From Spirochaetaceae bacterium (GTDB lineage Bacteria; Spirochaetota; Spirochaetia; Treponematales; Treponemataceae), in the NCBI GenBank assembly GCA_031285525.1, contig JAITWB010000245.1:1-5411 (forward strand): a stretch of DNA of 5,411 nucleotides, read 5' to 3'. The position numbers were made by a program, and so were the translations under genes. This document shows, piece by piece, positions 1 through 5,320 of this stretch. The notes beneath the pieces were generated by a model. That model made no database searches and was not told the origin of the DNA. It was given only the letters and a program-made list of their open reading frames with translations. The stretch's first letter is position 1, and the number at the start of each line of letters is the position of its first letter.

Positions 1-1194
1 ACCAGTGAGGATGGTCTTTCCTGCATTTCGTGTATCCGTGAGTTTGGGGCGGAAATTGATATGACTCCTGCTGAGCTGGCTTCGTCTAATGTTTGGACGA
101 TCCGGGGGGCTGGGAGCAAGCTGCACTTGCCGGAAAATGTGGTGGATGTGGGGAACTCCGGGTCGGTGCTCTATTTTCTCGCCCCGGTGGCGGCGGCTCT
201 GGAGGGGTACAGCGTTTTTACCGGGGATGAATCCATCAGGATGCGTCCGGTGATGCATATGGCGGAGGCATTGGTACAGCTTGGCGCCGAATGTATGACC
301 ACCCGTCCGGGAGTAAACGCTCCGCCTTTTATCATCAAAGGCCGAATGAGTCCCGGCAAGGTGGTCACCACGGGAACCCTTTCCCAGTATGTCAGCGGGA
401 TTATGATCGCCGCGTCTCTCATGGAAGGGCGTACTGAGATAGCGCTTACTGCACCTGGGGAGACCCCGTATCTCAAGATGACCGCAGACTGGCTTCGTTC
501 CCTGGGGACAGAGCTTGCTGTGGATGAAGAAAACTGGCGGCATATAACTGTTACCGGCCCGAAGCGGTTCACTGCCTTTGACCGAACCATTCCTTCTGAC
601 TGGGAGGGAGCGGCGTTTCCTCTTATTGCGGCGCTTATGACCGATTCGGTACTCGAAATCGAAAACATCGACTGTTCCGGCAGCCAGGGGGACGCAGCTA
701 TCGTGGATCTGCTCAAGGCTATGGGAGGGGATTTGACCCTTGACGAGGCTTCGGCGAAACTCACTGTGAAGGGAGGAAATGTGCTTAAAGGGATAACCGC
801 AGACTGCTCGTCTATGCCCGATGCGGTACCTGCCCTTGCTGCTCTTGCCTGCTTTTGTGAAGGGGAAACACTGCTGACCAATATCGGGGTGTGCCGCCAC
901 AAGGAGACCGACCGTATTTCGCTGATGTGCAGGGAACTCTCCCGGCTTGGAGCGGATATATCCGAGGGGGAAGATTTTCTGCGTATCCGGGGGCATAACA
1001 GACATAATCCGCTCTTTGCCCTTCACGGCGGAGTGGTGGATAGCTGCCATGATCACCGGGTTGCCATGGCTCTTGCCTGCGCCGGACTGGGGATAACGAA
1101 TGGCGCTGTCAGTATTCCCGATGCGGAATGCTGCGATGTATCCTTTCCGGGATTCTTTAGGGTAATGGCATCTGTGGGAGCAAAATTCCACTAA
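1..1194 (+). CDS. aroA: 3-phosphoshikimate 1-carboxyvinyltransferase (EPSP synthase), 5' end outside the window
   Basis: EPSP synthase transfers the enolpyruvyl group of PEP to shikimate-3-phosphate, the sixth step of the cytosolic shikimate pathway to chorismate. The frame is open from base 1, so the ATG at 61 is internal. About 397 residues are visible; alignment from memory to the E. coli enzyme (427 aa) suggests about 42 N-terminal residues, including the K22/S23/R27 segment, are missing. In visible numbering, family landmarks are NSG at 52-54, the MRP arginine at 82 (E. coli R124), SQ at 128-129 (S170-Q171), MPD with D274 (D313), KETDR at 301-305 (K340-R344) and DHR at 351-353 (H385-R386). 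Odd points: the usual Thr-x-x-Arg after NSG reads SVLY, so the R100 equivalent is Tyr; the S197 position of SxPY reads Glu (ETPY); the K411 position before SFPGFF is Val, which I recall also in some Gram-positive enzymes. The family is certain, full catalytic competence less so. Confidence 0.93.
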   Translation, partial: TSEDGLSCISCIREFGAEIDMTPAELASSNVWTIRGAGSKLHLPENVVDVGNSGSVLYFLAPVAAALEGYSVFTGDESIRMRPVMHMAEALVQLGAECMTTRPGVNAPPFIIKGRMSPGKVVTTGTLSQYVSGIMIAASLMEGRTEIALTAPGETPYLKMTADWLRSLGTELAVDEENWRHITVTGPKRFTAFDRTIPSDWEGAAFPLIAALMTDSVLEIENIDCSGSQGDAAIVDLLKAMGGDLTLDEASAKLTVKGGNVLKGITADCSSMPDAVPALAALACFCEGETLLTNIGVCRHKETDRISLMCRELSRLGADISEGEDFLRIRGHNRHNPLFALHGGVVDSCHDHRVAMALACAGLGITNGAVSIPDAECCDVSFPGFFRVMASVGAKFH

Positions 1195-1237
1195 AAGGCT
1201 ATGTCATTATGCACTATAGTATGTTATCATTATAAGT

Positions 1238-2692
1238 ATGGCATTGTTTAATACTCATATTGATAAGAAAGCATCCAGCCGGGGCAAAGCCAACGGCCTG
1301 TCAGATGCACAAAGTGCGGCGCAAAGTGCGCGATCATCGGTGGATATTCCCAGCGATGATATGACTAATATGCTGAAGGCTTCCGAACAGCTTGCTTTTG
1401 CAGTGCAGTCGGGTATACAGATTTCTTCCCGCATTATCAGTAAGACCCATATTCAGGATGAAAATCTCAGCCACTTCAGTGAACGTCTTGAAGGGGCTGC
1501 TGATGCGGTGACCGAGATCTATACGGTGATGGATCAGGTTAACCGCCTCGTTGATACTCAGTCTGATACGGTTTCCGGTTCCGCTTCGGCTATCGAACAG
1601 ATGTCTTCGTCCATCAGCTCGGTTACCGATATTGTCAATGCGAGTTTGGGGGTGACGACAAATCTGTCTGCCTCTGCGAGTGACGGGAACGAGAAGGTAA
1701 AACGGGTATTGGAGGTCGTGGAGGTTCTTAACCGGAATGTGGCTTCCATAAAAACGGTGGTTACCTCGATAAATGCGATCAGTGCCCAGACAAACCTCCT
1801 CGCTATGAACGCTTCCATAGAAGCCGCCCATGCCGGAGATATAGGCAGGGGCTTTTCCGTGGTTGCCGATGAGATTCGGAAGCTGTCGGAAGTAACCAGA
1901 ACCAATGCCGCCAATATTGCAGGAACTCTCAAAAGCATGATCGAAACCCTCGACGAGGTTCGTAATGCCGCCGATGTGGCAGGTTCTGCAATGCGGTGGA
2001 TAGAAGAACGGGTCGAAGAGACTACCGACTCATTTCATACCATTACCGAGAATATGCATGAACTGACTATGGGAAGCAACGAGGTGGTGAAGACTGCCCA
2101 GGTGCTTACCTCAGGAAGCGTTGACTTGCGCAATCGGTCTGCCGCTGTGACTTCTCAGCTCAAAAAGGTTTCGGAGAATGTGCGCCACGTAAGCGGTCTG
2201 GGCGTGAATATCCGGGAAGCGGCTTCGGATGTTGCCTCAGGATCGGCGGATACCATCGAGGCCTTCAAGAATATCATCGCCTCTGCCGGATCGTTTCAGG
2301 CGGTGGTTGACAGAGATGTTGCCGCATCACAGACCTTTACTGCACCGGATCCCTTTCCCTTTACTACCATAGTCCTCAAACATTTGATGTGGGTTGTTCG
2401 GGTCAGGGCTATTTTGGACGGAAAGATGAGCGGCTTTGGAATAGAGACCGGAACCCATCACACCTGCGATCTGGGGAAGTGGGTAGACAGTCAGCGGGAG
2501 ACTCAGACCGGATCAAACAGTGTGTTTATGAAACTCGACGCTGAACATGAAAAGATGCACAAACTGGTAGGGGAGATTTTCTCCAGCAGGCTTGGCGTTT
2601 CTGCAGAGAAGATGGAGGAGGATTACGAAACGCTCCTCGGTTTTTCCTCGAATGTTATATCTCTCTTGACAGAACTCAGGAGTTCTCTGTAG
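1238..2692 (+). CDS. Soluble methyl-accepting chemotaxis protein with C-terminal CZB zinc-binding domain
   Basis: This is a 484-aa cytoplasmic chemoreceptor: no transmembrane segment, no HAMP domain and no recognisable N-terminal PAS or Cache domain. Residues about 1-45 are polar and low complexity. Residues about 60-345 are long helices rich in Ala, Ser and Val, with the conserved hairpin tip at about 181-218 ([12 protein letters not shown], then [12 protein letters not shown], then [10 protein letters not shown]), which in this family contacts CheA and CheW. Residues about 378-480 form a chemoreceptor zinc-binding (CZB) domain with HxxW (H382, W385), CxLGKW (C410 to W415) and HxxxH (H437, H441), giving the family's 3-His/1-Cys zinc site. 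Architecture resembles Helicobacter TlpD, implicated in oxidant or metabolic sensing; the ligand here is unknown. The ATG at 1238 is the only one after an in-frame stop (1217-1219), but I see no good Shine-Dalgarno. It follows aroA by 43 bp and may be co-transcribed. Confidence 0.95.
   Translation: MALFNTHIDKKASSRGKANGLSDAQSAAQSARSSVDIPSDDMTNMLKASEQLAFAVQSGIQISSRIISKTHIQDENLSHFSERLEGAADAVTEIYTVMDQVNRLVDTQSDTVSGSASAIEQMSSSISSVTDIVNASLGVTTNLSASASDGNEKVKRVLEVVEVLNRNVASIKTVVTSINAISAQTNLLAMNASIEAAHAGDIGRGFSVVADEIRKLSEVTRTNAANIAGTLKSMIETLDEVRNAADVAGSAMRWIEERVEETTDSFHTITENMHELTMGSNEVVKTAQVLTSGSVDLRNRSAAVTSQLKKVSENVRHVSGLGVNIREAASDVASGSADTIEAFKNIIASAGSFQAVVDRDVAASQTFTAPDPFPFTTIVLKHLMWVVRVRAILDGKMSGFGIETGTHHTCDLGKWVDSQRETQTGSNSVFMKLDAEHEKMHKLVGEIFSSRLGVSAEKMEEDYETLLGFSSNVISLLTELRSSL
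1307..1330 (+). repeat. 12-bp tandem duplication inside the chemoreceptor gene
   Basis: GCACAAAGTGCG is followed directly by GCGCAAAGTGCG, identical at 11 of 12 positions. It is in frame and encodes the repeated Ala-Gln-Ser-Ala pattern in the unstructured N-terminal tail of the chemoreceptor. It probably arose by slippage and has no evident function. Confidence 0.7.
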
Positions 2693-2706
2693 TACACGGA
2701 TGAAAT

Positions 2707-2734
2707 AGCCGGAGGATATAACGCTTCTCCGGCT
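2707..2734. terminator. Hairpin between convergent genes, possible bidirectional terminator
   Basis: AGCCGGAG (2707-2714) and CTCCGGCT (2727-2734) form a perfect 8-bp stem, extendable inward by a G-U and an A-U pair. It lies in the 52-bp gap between the chemoreceptor stop and the corA stop on the other strand, where a shared terminator is expected. There is no T-run on the plus side; on the minus side the stem is followed by ATTTCA, only weakly T-rich. It is placed well but is not a textbook intrinsic terminator. Confidence 0.55.
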
Positions 2735-2744
2735 GTATGAGCTA

Positions 2745-3752
2745 TTACCGGGACTTCCCGGAAAGCATTTTCCGTGGCCTTCCTCTGCGGGTGGGTTCGT
2801 CCCGCTTGCTCTTCTGGTGTTTTTCCCGCAGCAAGATTGCGGCAATGATGGAGCTGCATCCGCAGGCAAGGATGAGGACTCCCACCCCGAGCCAACCGGA
2901 GTCGGAGAAGGGCAGGGGGATGTTCATCCCGAAAAAGCTGGTGATGAAGGTGGGAATCATCAGTATAAGGGATATAACCGTAAGCCGTTTCATGACGCTG
3001 TTCAGGTTGTTTGAGATAACCGAAGCAAAGGCGTCGCTCATTCCCGAAATAATATTGCTGTAGGTGTCCGCCATTTCGATAGCCTGCCGATTGTCTATCT
3101 CCGCGTCTTCAAGCCAGTCCCGATCTTCCTCGTCAAGTCTGAGTATCCGTGTTTTCGCCAGTTTCTCCAACAGCAGCTGATTGCTTTTGAGGGAAGTGGT
3201 AAAGAATACCAATGACTTTTCGAGGTTCTGGAGCTTGATAAGTTCCTTATTTTTTATCGAAAGCTGCAATTCCTTTTGTATAACCGTGGAACGGCGGTTT
3301 ATCTCTTTAAGGTAGCGCAGGAAGATGGTGTCCGCCCTGCTGAGGAGCCTGATAATAAAGGCGGGAAAATCTTTGAGGCTCAAACCTTTGATGCGGTTGA
3401 GGGCTATGTCCTTGAGTACTTCGCAGTCTGTCCAACAGATGGTTATGAGCATACCCGGATAGAGTACGATGCCGAGGGGGATTGTAAAGTAACTCACATC
3501 GTCGGAGGCTATATATACGGGCAGACGGGCTATGATAAGGGTGTACTCATCCTCTTTTTCAATTCGTGACAGTTCATCCTGGTCGAGGATATCCAGAATA
3601 TGCTCTTGGCTTACTCCGTATTCCTCTTCAAGTATTCGTATGTCTTCACGGGTGACATCTCGGGCGTCTACCCAGATATTGCGCTGATCAGCTCTATCGG
3701 CGTTTTCCTGTTTTACCAGTCTGCCTTCTTGCTGTGTCCAGATTGTTATCAT
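2745..3752 (-). CDS. corA: CorA-family divalent metal cation (Mg2+) transporter
   Basis: CorA proteins are inner-membrane homopentameric channels importing Mg2+, in some members Co2+, Ni2+ or Zn2+. This 335-aa protein has the family layout. Residues about 1-140 form a soluble alpha/beta domain, followed by long charged helices at about 140-255. TM1 is at about 257-274 and ends in the signature GMN (275-277, FFGMNIPLP). TM2 is at about 287-308. The loop lacks the classical MPEL sequence, which fits divergent CorA branches, so the exact metal is not assignable. The C-terminal tail is unusually long and basic (RRGRPRK at 322-328) rather than the short Lys-rich end of classical CorA. The ATG at 3752 has AGGAG at 3764-3760, 7 nt upstream. 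A structured leader with a small reading frame precedes it, and its own promoter lies at 3943-3971. It converges on the chemoreceptor gene. Confidence 0.93.
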   Translation of the reverse strand: MITIWTQQEGRLVKQENADRADQRNIWVDARDVTREDIRILEEEYGVSQEHILDILDQDELSRIEKEDEYTLIIARLPVYIASDDVSYFTIPLGIVLYPGMLITICWTDCEVLKDIALNRIKGLSLKDFPAFIIRLLSRADTIFLRYLKEINRRSTVIQKELQLSIKNKELIKLQNLEKSLVFFTTSLKSNQLLLEKLAKTRILRLDEEDRDWLEDAEIDNRQAIEMADTYSNIISGMSDAFASVISNNLNSVMKRLTVISLILMIPTFITSFFGMNIPLPFSDSGWLGVGVLILACGCSSIIAAILLREKHQKSKRDEPTRRGRPRKMLSGKSR

Positions 3753-3759
3753 GATACTA

Positions 3760-3793
3760 CTCCTGTGTTTCCCTTTCCGGGTATGTTCAGGAG
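3760..3793 (-). promoter_or_regulatory. Possible Shine-Dalgarno-sequestering pairing in the corA leader
   Basis: In the minus-strand transcript CUCCUG (3793-3788) is perfectly complementary to CAGGAG (3765-3760), which contains the corA ribosome-binding site, with a 22-nt loop. The CUG at 3790-3788 is also part of the middle stem of the larger leader hairpin, so the two folds exclude each other: one frees the site and one blocks it. The upstream small frame terminates inside this sequence (UGA at 3789-3787), so a ribosome finishing it would cover CUCCUG. The pairing is directly visible; its regulatory use is inference. Confidence 0.45.
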
Positions 3794-3825
3794 AAAGCTA
3801 TCCTCAGCTTACTGAACCGGAAGGG
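3771..3825 (-). promoter_or_regulatory. Long three-tier stem-loop in the corA leader RNA
   Basis: Three nested pairings occur. The outer stem pairs 3817-3825 with 3771-3780 (CCCTTCCGG against CCGGAAAGGG, one bulged A). The middle stem is GTTCAG (3817-3812) with CTGAAC (3790-3785), the base at 3817 being shared with the outer stem. The inner stem is AAGCT (3810-3806) with AGCTT (3799-3795), around a GAGGAT loop. The base of the structure ends 6 nt before the corA Shine-Dalgarno. The last 13 codons of the upstream small frame run through it, so translation would unfold it. No T-run follows on the minus strand, so it is not an intrinsic terminator for corA. Confidence 0.6.
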
Positions 3826-3882
3826 TGTTGGTCTTACATTGGTGAGTCTGTTACGCCGCTGACTGCCAGGGTCAGAATCCAT
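3787..3882 (-). CDS. Candidate 31-aa leader peptide upstream of corA
   Basis: A 31-codon frame begins at ATG 3882 and stops at TGA 3789-3787, 34 nt before the corA start. AGGAGG (3898-3893) lies 10 nt before this ATG; a second in-frame ATG at 3891 is only 1 nt from it and so is too close. The predicted peptide starts MDSDPG, is Arg-rich (R9, R10, R12, R17, R22, R27) and has prolines at 5, 18 and 20. It is not hydrophobic and matches no family I know. Its position between a good promoter and a Mg2+-transporter gene, with its 3' end inside a hairpin, suggests a regulatory leader. Enteric mgtL also has an acidic/proline start followed by arginines, but such resemblance over a few residues is weak. 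A chance frame remains possible; the strong Shine-Dalgarno is the main evidence for translation. Confidence 0.5.
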   Translation of the reverse strand: MDSDPGSQRRNRLTNVRPTPFRFSKLRIAFS

Positions 3883-3930
3883 AAGACACATACCTCCTCG
3901 GTTAAAAATGAAAAATCCACAGATTTTATA

Positions 3931-3950
3931 GATATACCGCGTAGTATATC
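3931..3950. promoter_or_regulatory. Palindrome over the corA -10/start region, candidate operator
   Basis: GATATAC (3931-3937) and GTATATC (3944-3950) form a perfect 7-bp inverted repeat with a 6-bp spacer. The right half overlaps the -10 hexamer (3943-3948) and the left half covers the expected transcription start, a typical place for a repressor site. The half-site matches no regulator I can name. It could instead form a weak hairpin at the 5' end of the transcript. Confidence 0.45.
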
Positions 3951-3971
3951 AGAAAGTTTGAAAAATAACAA
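3943..3971 (-). promoter_or_regulatory. Sigma70-type promoter for the corA leader and corA
   Basis: Reading leftward, TTGTTA (-35, 3971-3966), a 17-bp spacer and TATACT (-10, 3948-3943) match the consensus at 4/6 and 5/6 positions. TGA directly before the -10 gives the TGn extended -10 motif. Transcription should start near 3936, giving a leader of about 180 nt before corA and about 53 nt before the small frame. It lies just downstream of the stop of the upstream operon, so corA need not depend on read-through. Confidence 0.65.
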
Positions 3972-3988
3972 GTTGAGGCATTTGCAAA

Positions 3989-4032
3989 ATATCTGAAAAG
4001 ATGTAAAAAAACAACAAAAAGAAATCAGATAT
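3989..4032 (-). terminator. Weak hairpin over the end of the hypothetical operon
   Basis: ATATCTGA (4032-4025 on the minus strand) and TCAGATAT (3996-3989) are perfect 8-bp complements separated by a 28-nt very T-rich loop. They are followed by a short T run (3988-3986). The first arm contains the TGA stop of the second hypothetical gene. The stem is AT-rich and the loop long, so this is at best a weak terminator; the T-rich tract itself may aid release. Confidence 0.3.
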
Positions 4033-4633
4033 AGTAATTTTTACCAAACTGACCTCTCTCTTTATACGGTGCCGTACCTGCTGTGAATGTCTTTTGAGTG
4101 TCCTCCTTAATCGAAGCGGCTTCTCTGCAAAGAGCTATGAAGTCTTCTTCAGAATTAATCGTATCAAGTTTGGTAAGCAAACCGATACATATCTCTTTTT
4201 CCTTTTCCGTATCGGAAACAGTATAGAGATCCGCTAATTGAACACGCATTTCAAATTCTTCATCCGCAATGGATACCGCTAAATGCTCTTGTCTTGCCTT
4301 CTCCGATTTCTTTGGCTTGCTCTTAACGGCTTTTTTGTAAGCCCTGATGAAAACATCACACCTGTCTTCTATGTATGTGTACTTTGAAAGAATGCTATTT
4401 TTGTATTTCTCCACCTGACGAAAAAAACAATTAAGCGCCAAATACGGTTTTGTTCCGCTCGCATATATGTTGTAATCAACAGCGCAAACGATATAGTTGG
4501 TCTTGTCCCCGTGAAGGGCATGTCCCGTATTCTCTGAATCGTCATTCTTCATGAGAATATATCTAACAGGTATGTTTGTGTTGCTGATAGGGTATTCCCC
4601 TGCAAAAAGGACGCTATTGCCGGTCTTGTTCAT
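4025..4633 (-). CDS. Hypothetical protein, second gene of a two-gene operon
   Basis: I do not recognise this 202-aa protein. It has no signal peptide or transmembrane helix and looks cytoplasmic. Residues about 1-85 are mixed, with beta-like stretches (VRYILMKN, NYIVCAVDYNIYA). A Lys-rich, probably exposed segment lies at about 99-115, and the rest to about 180 is mostly acidic and helical. Cysteines at 50, 69, 92, 149 and 169 form no evident metal motif. The start is set by AGGGGG (4644-4639), 5 nt before ATG 4633. That ATG overlaps the stop of the preceding gene as ATGA, so translation is probably coupled and the two products may act together. Base composition is AT-rich (lines of 32-37% GC) against 50-57% in corA and aroA, suggesting acquired DNA. 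No function is proposed. Confidence 0.75.
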   Translation of the reverse strand: MNKTGNSVLFAGEYPISNTNIPVRYILMKNDDSENTGHALHGDKTNYIVCAVDYNIYASGTKPYLALNCFFRQVEKYKNSILSKYTYIEDRCDVFIRAYKKAVKSKPKKSEKARQEHLAVSIADEEFEMRVQLADLYTVSDTEKEKEICIGLLTKLDTINSEEDFIALCREAASIKEDTQKTFTAGTAPYKERGQFGKNYYI

Positions 4634-5229
4634 ATTGACCCCCTTTCTTCTATCAATAATCTGGTCTTTGCCATTTCTCTCACAGAGGAGAAAGTCTTGT
4701 ATAGGTTACTGAAATAGGGCGCTGCCGTGTTATATGTTTCGTTCATCTCACAGAGATGCCAGATTGATTCAATTTCTTTAAGTGAAAAGAACAATTCAGA
4801 TGAGCAAGGGGTTCTGTATAAACGCAGATTCAGGTTTGTCGGCGCTCCTTCTATTTCTATAGAGGTACATACGGTCGTGTCCATTCCCGGCGATTTTTTT
4901 TGTTGCAGAGTGACCCTGCAATCCTGTCTGTTATGAATGGAAGTACCCTTGTGAAGGGTACACTCTTTTTTGCACCCCCCTTGGGATCTTCCTTCAAGAA
5001 CCCTTTCGGGACTTCCTGCCTCACATTTTTTAGGCTGGAAATTGGGATTATTGATTTGCCTTGGTGTTAAGTCAGTAATATGACATTTCTTTTCCCTCTT
5101 GCTGTGACATGGCTTTTCAGAAATCGGATGTGGAAAATAGCGGGCAAATTGTGTTGTATCAAAATTCTGTATATCTGAAATCGGGATTAAATAGTGATTA
5201 TCCCGTTCTGTAAGTTCGTTACAATACAT
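4630..5229 (-). CDS. Hypothetical Cys/His-rich protein, first gene of a two-gene operon
   Basis: I do not recognise this 199-aa frame. Expression signals are strong: AGGAGG at 5242-5237, 7 nt before ATG 5229, and a near-consensus promoter at 5320-5293. The N-terminal 60 residues and the C-terminal part (about 124-199, with a helical stretch around LFFSLKEIESIWHLCEMNE) look like ordinary protein. The middle, about 64-123, is rich in Cys, Lys, Gly, Gln and Ser, with cysteines at 69, 86, 90, 104 and 121. It is encoded by a segment that is GC-richer than its flanks and full of hairpins, so it reads more like translated non-coding or inserted sequence. C41, C49, C69, C86, C90 and nearby histidines could bind metal, but no known zinc-finger spacing is apparent. 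The stop overlaps the next start by 4 bp (ATGA). Confidence 0.6.
   Translation of the reverse strand: MYCNELTERDNHYLIPISDIQNFDTTQFARYFPHPISEKPCHSKREKKCHITDLTPRQINNPNFQPKKCEAGSPERVLEGRSQGGCKKECTLHKGTSIHNRQDCRVTLQQKKSPGMDTTVCTSIEIEGAPTNLNLRLYRTPCSSELFFSLKEIESIWHLCEMNETYNTAAPYFSNLYKTFSSVREMAKTRLLIEERGSI
4880..4941 (+). other. Nested stem-loops antisense to the Cys-rich gene
   Basis: TCCATTC (4880-4886) pairs with GAATGGA (4935-4941) as an outer 7-bp stem enclosing the hairpin TTGCAG (4903-4908) with CTGCAA (4916-4921), loop AGTGACC. A terminator-like hairpin begins one base later on the same strand. On the plus strand this resembles the 3' half of a structured small RNA; an inserted repeat element is the alternative. 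No known RNA family is recognised and no convincing plus-strand promoter was found. Confidence 0.35.
4943..4971 (+). terminator. Intrinsic-terminator-like hairpin with T6, antisense inside a gene
   Basis: GTACCCTT (4943-4950), loop GTG and AAGGGTAC (4954-4961) form a perfect 8-bp stem, followed 4 nt later by six T (4966-4971). This is the classical form of a Rho-independent terminator for plus-strand transcription, yet it sits inside a minus-strand coding frame, codons about 90-96. It may end an antisense transcript or belong to an inserted element. Confidence 0.5.
4983..5022. repeat. Further small hairpins in the GC-richer island
   Basis: GGGATCTT (4983-4990) pairs with AAGAACCC (4996-5003) with one A-A mismatch. 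The overlapping CCCTTTCGGG (5001-5010) reads CCC-GAAA-GGG on the minus strand, a GNRA-type tetraloop. A short GCCT/AGGC-type pairing lies just to the right (AGGC near 5031-5034, GCCT near 5018-5021). Each is weak alone; the clustering is what stands out. Confidence 0.3.
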
Positions 5230-5261
5230 TACTGTACCTCCTCAGAGTAGTTTCTCTACGC

Positions 5262-5289
5262 CTATAAGGGTATAGAAAATCGTCTATAG
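5262..5289. promoter_or_regulatory. CTATA/TATAG dyad cluster downstream of the hypothetical operon promoter
   Basis: Three alternating half-sites occur: CTATA (5262-5266), TATAG (5271-5275) and CTATAG (5284-5289). The first two form an inverted repeat spaced by 4 bp. TATAGA (5271-5276) and TCTATA (5283-5288) form another, spaced by 6 bp. They cover the expected start and early leader of the operon, 4 bp from the -10 element, so an operator for an autoregulator or local repressor is plausible. The AT-rich context makes chance pairing easier. Confidence 0.4.
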
Positions 5290-5292
5290 TTA

Positions 5293-5320
5293 AGTATAAA
5301 AAAACTTAGGGTGATGTCAA
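5293..5320 (-). promoter_or_regulatory. Strong sigma70-type promoter of the two-gene operon
   Basis: Reading leftward, TTGACA (5320-5315, perfect -35), a 16-bp spacer and TATACT (5298-5293, 5/6 for the -10). The expected start is near 5286, giving a leader of about 57 nt to ATG 5229. The -10 hexamer is identical to that of the corA promoter. Confidence 0.7.

Noticed and set aside
171..902. 243-codon open frame on the minus strand opposite aroA
   Set aside because: It lies entirely opposite an unmistakable EPSP synthase frame, has a low-complexity Ser/Ala/Pro-rich translation and matches no family.
1334..1938. Two minus-strand open frames opposite the chemoreceptor gene
   Set aside because: Both are antisense shadows of the conserved signalling domain; no Shine-Dalgarno or protein family supports them.
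1361..2692. Alternative internal start for the chemoreceptor at ATG 1361
   Set aside because: It also lacks a Shine-Dalgarno, so there is no reason to prefer it to the upstream ATG at 1238, though the true start remains somewhat uncertain.
3753..3936. M-box (Mg2+) riboswitch in the corA leader
   Set aside because: I could not find the conserved M-box core or its multi-helix layout; the visible structure is one nested hairpin plus a competing pairing tied to a small reading frame.
3276..3996. Plus-strand open frames across corA and its leader (3276-3569, 3600-3815, 3751-3996)
   Set aside because: They are opposite corA or its leader, with no convincing ribosome-binding sites and no family resemblance; the minus-strand signals explain the region better.
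4727..4936. Plus-strand 69-codon frame ending 7 bp before the T6 hairpin
   Set aside because: The placement before a terminator is tempting, but there is no Shine-Dalgarno before its ATG, no clear promoter, and it lies inside the better supported minus-strand gene.
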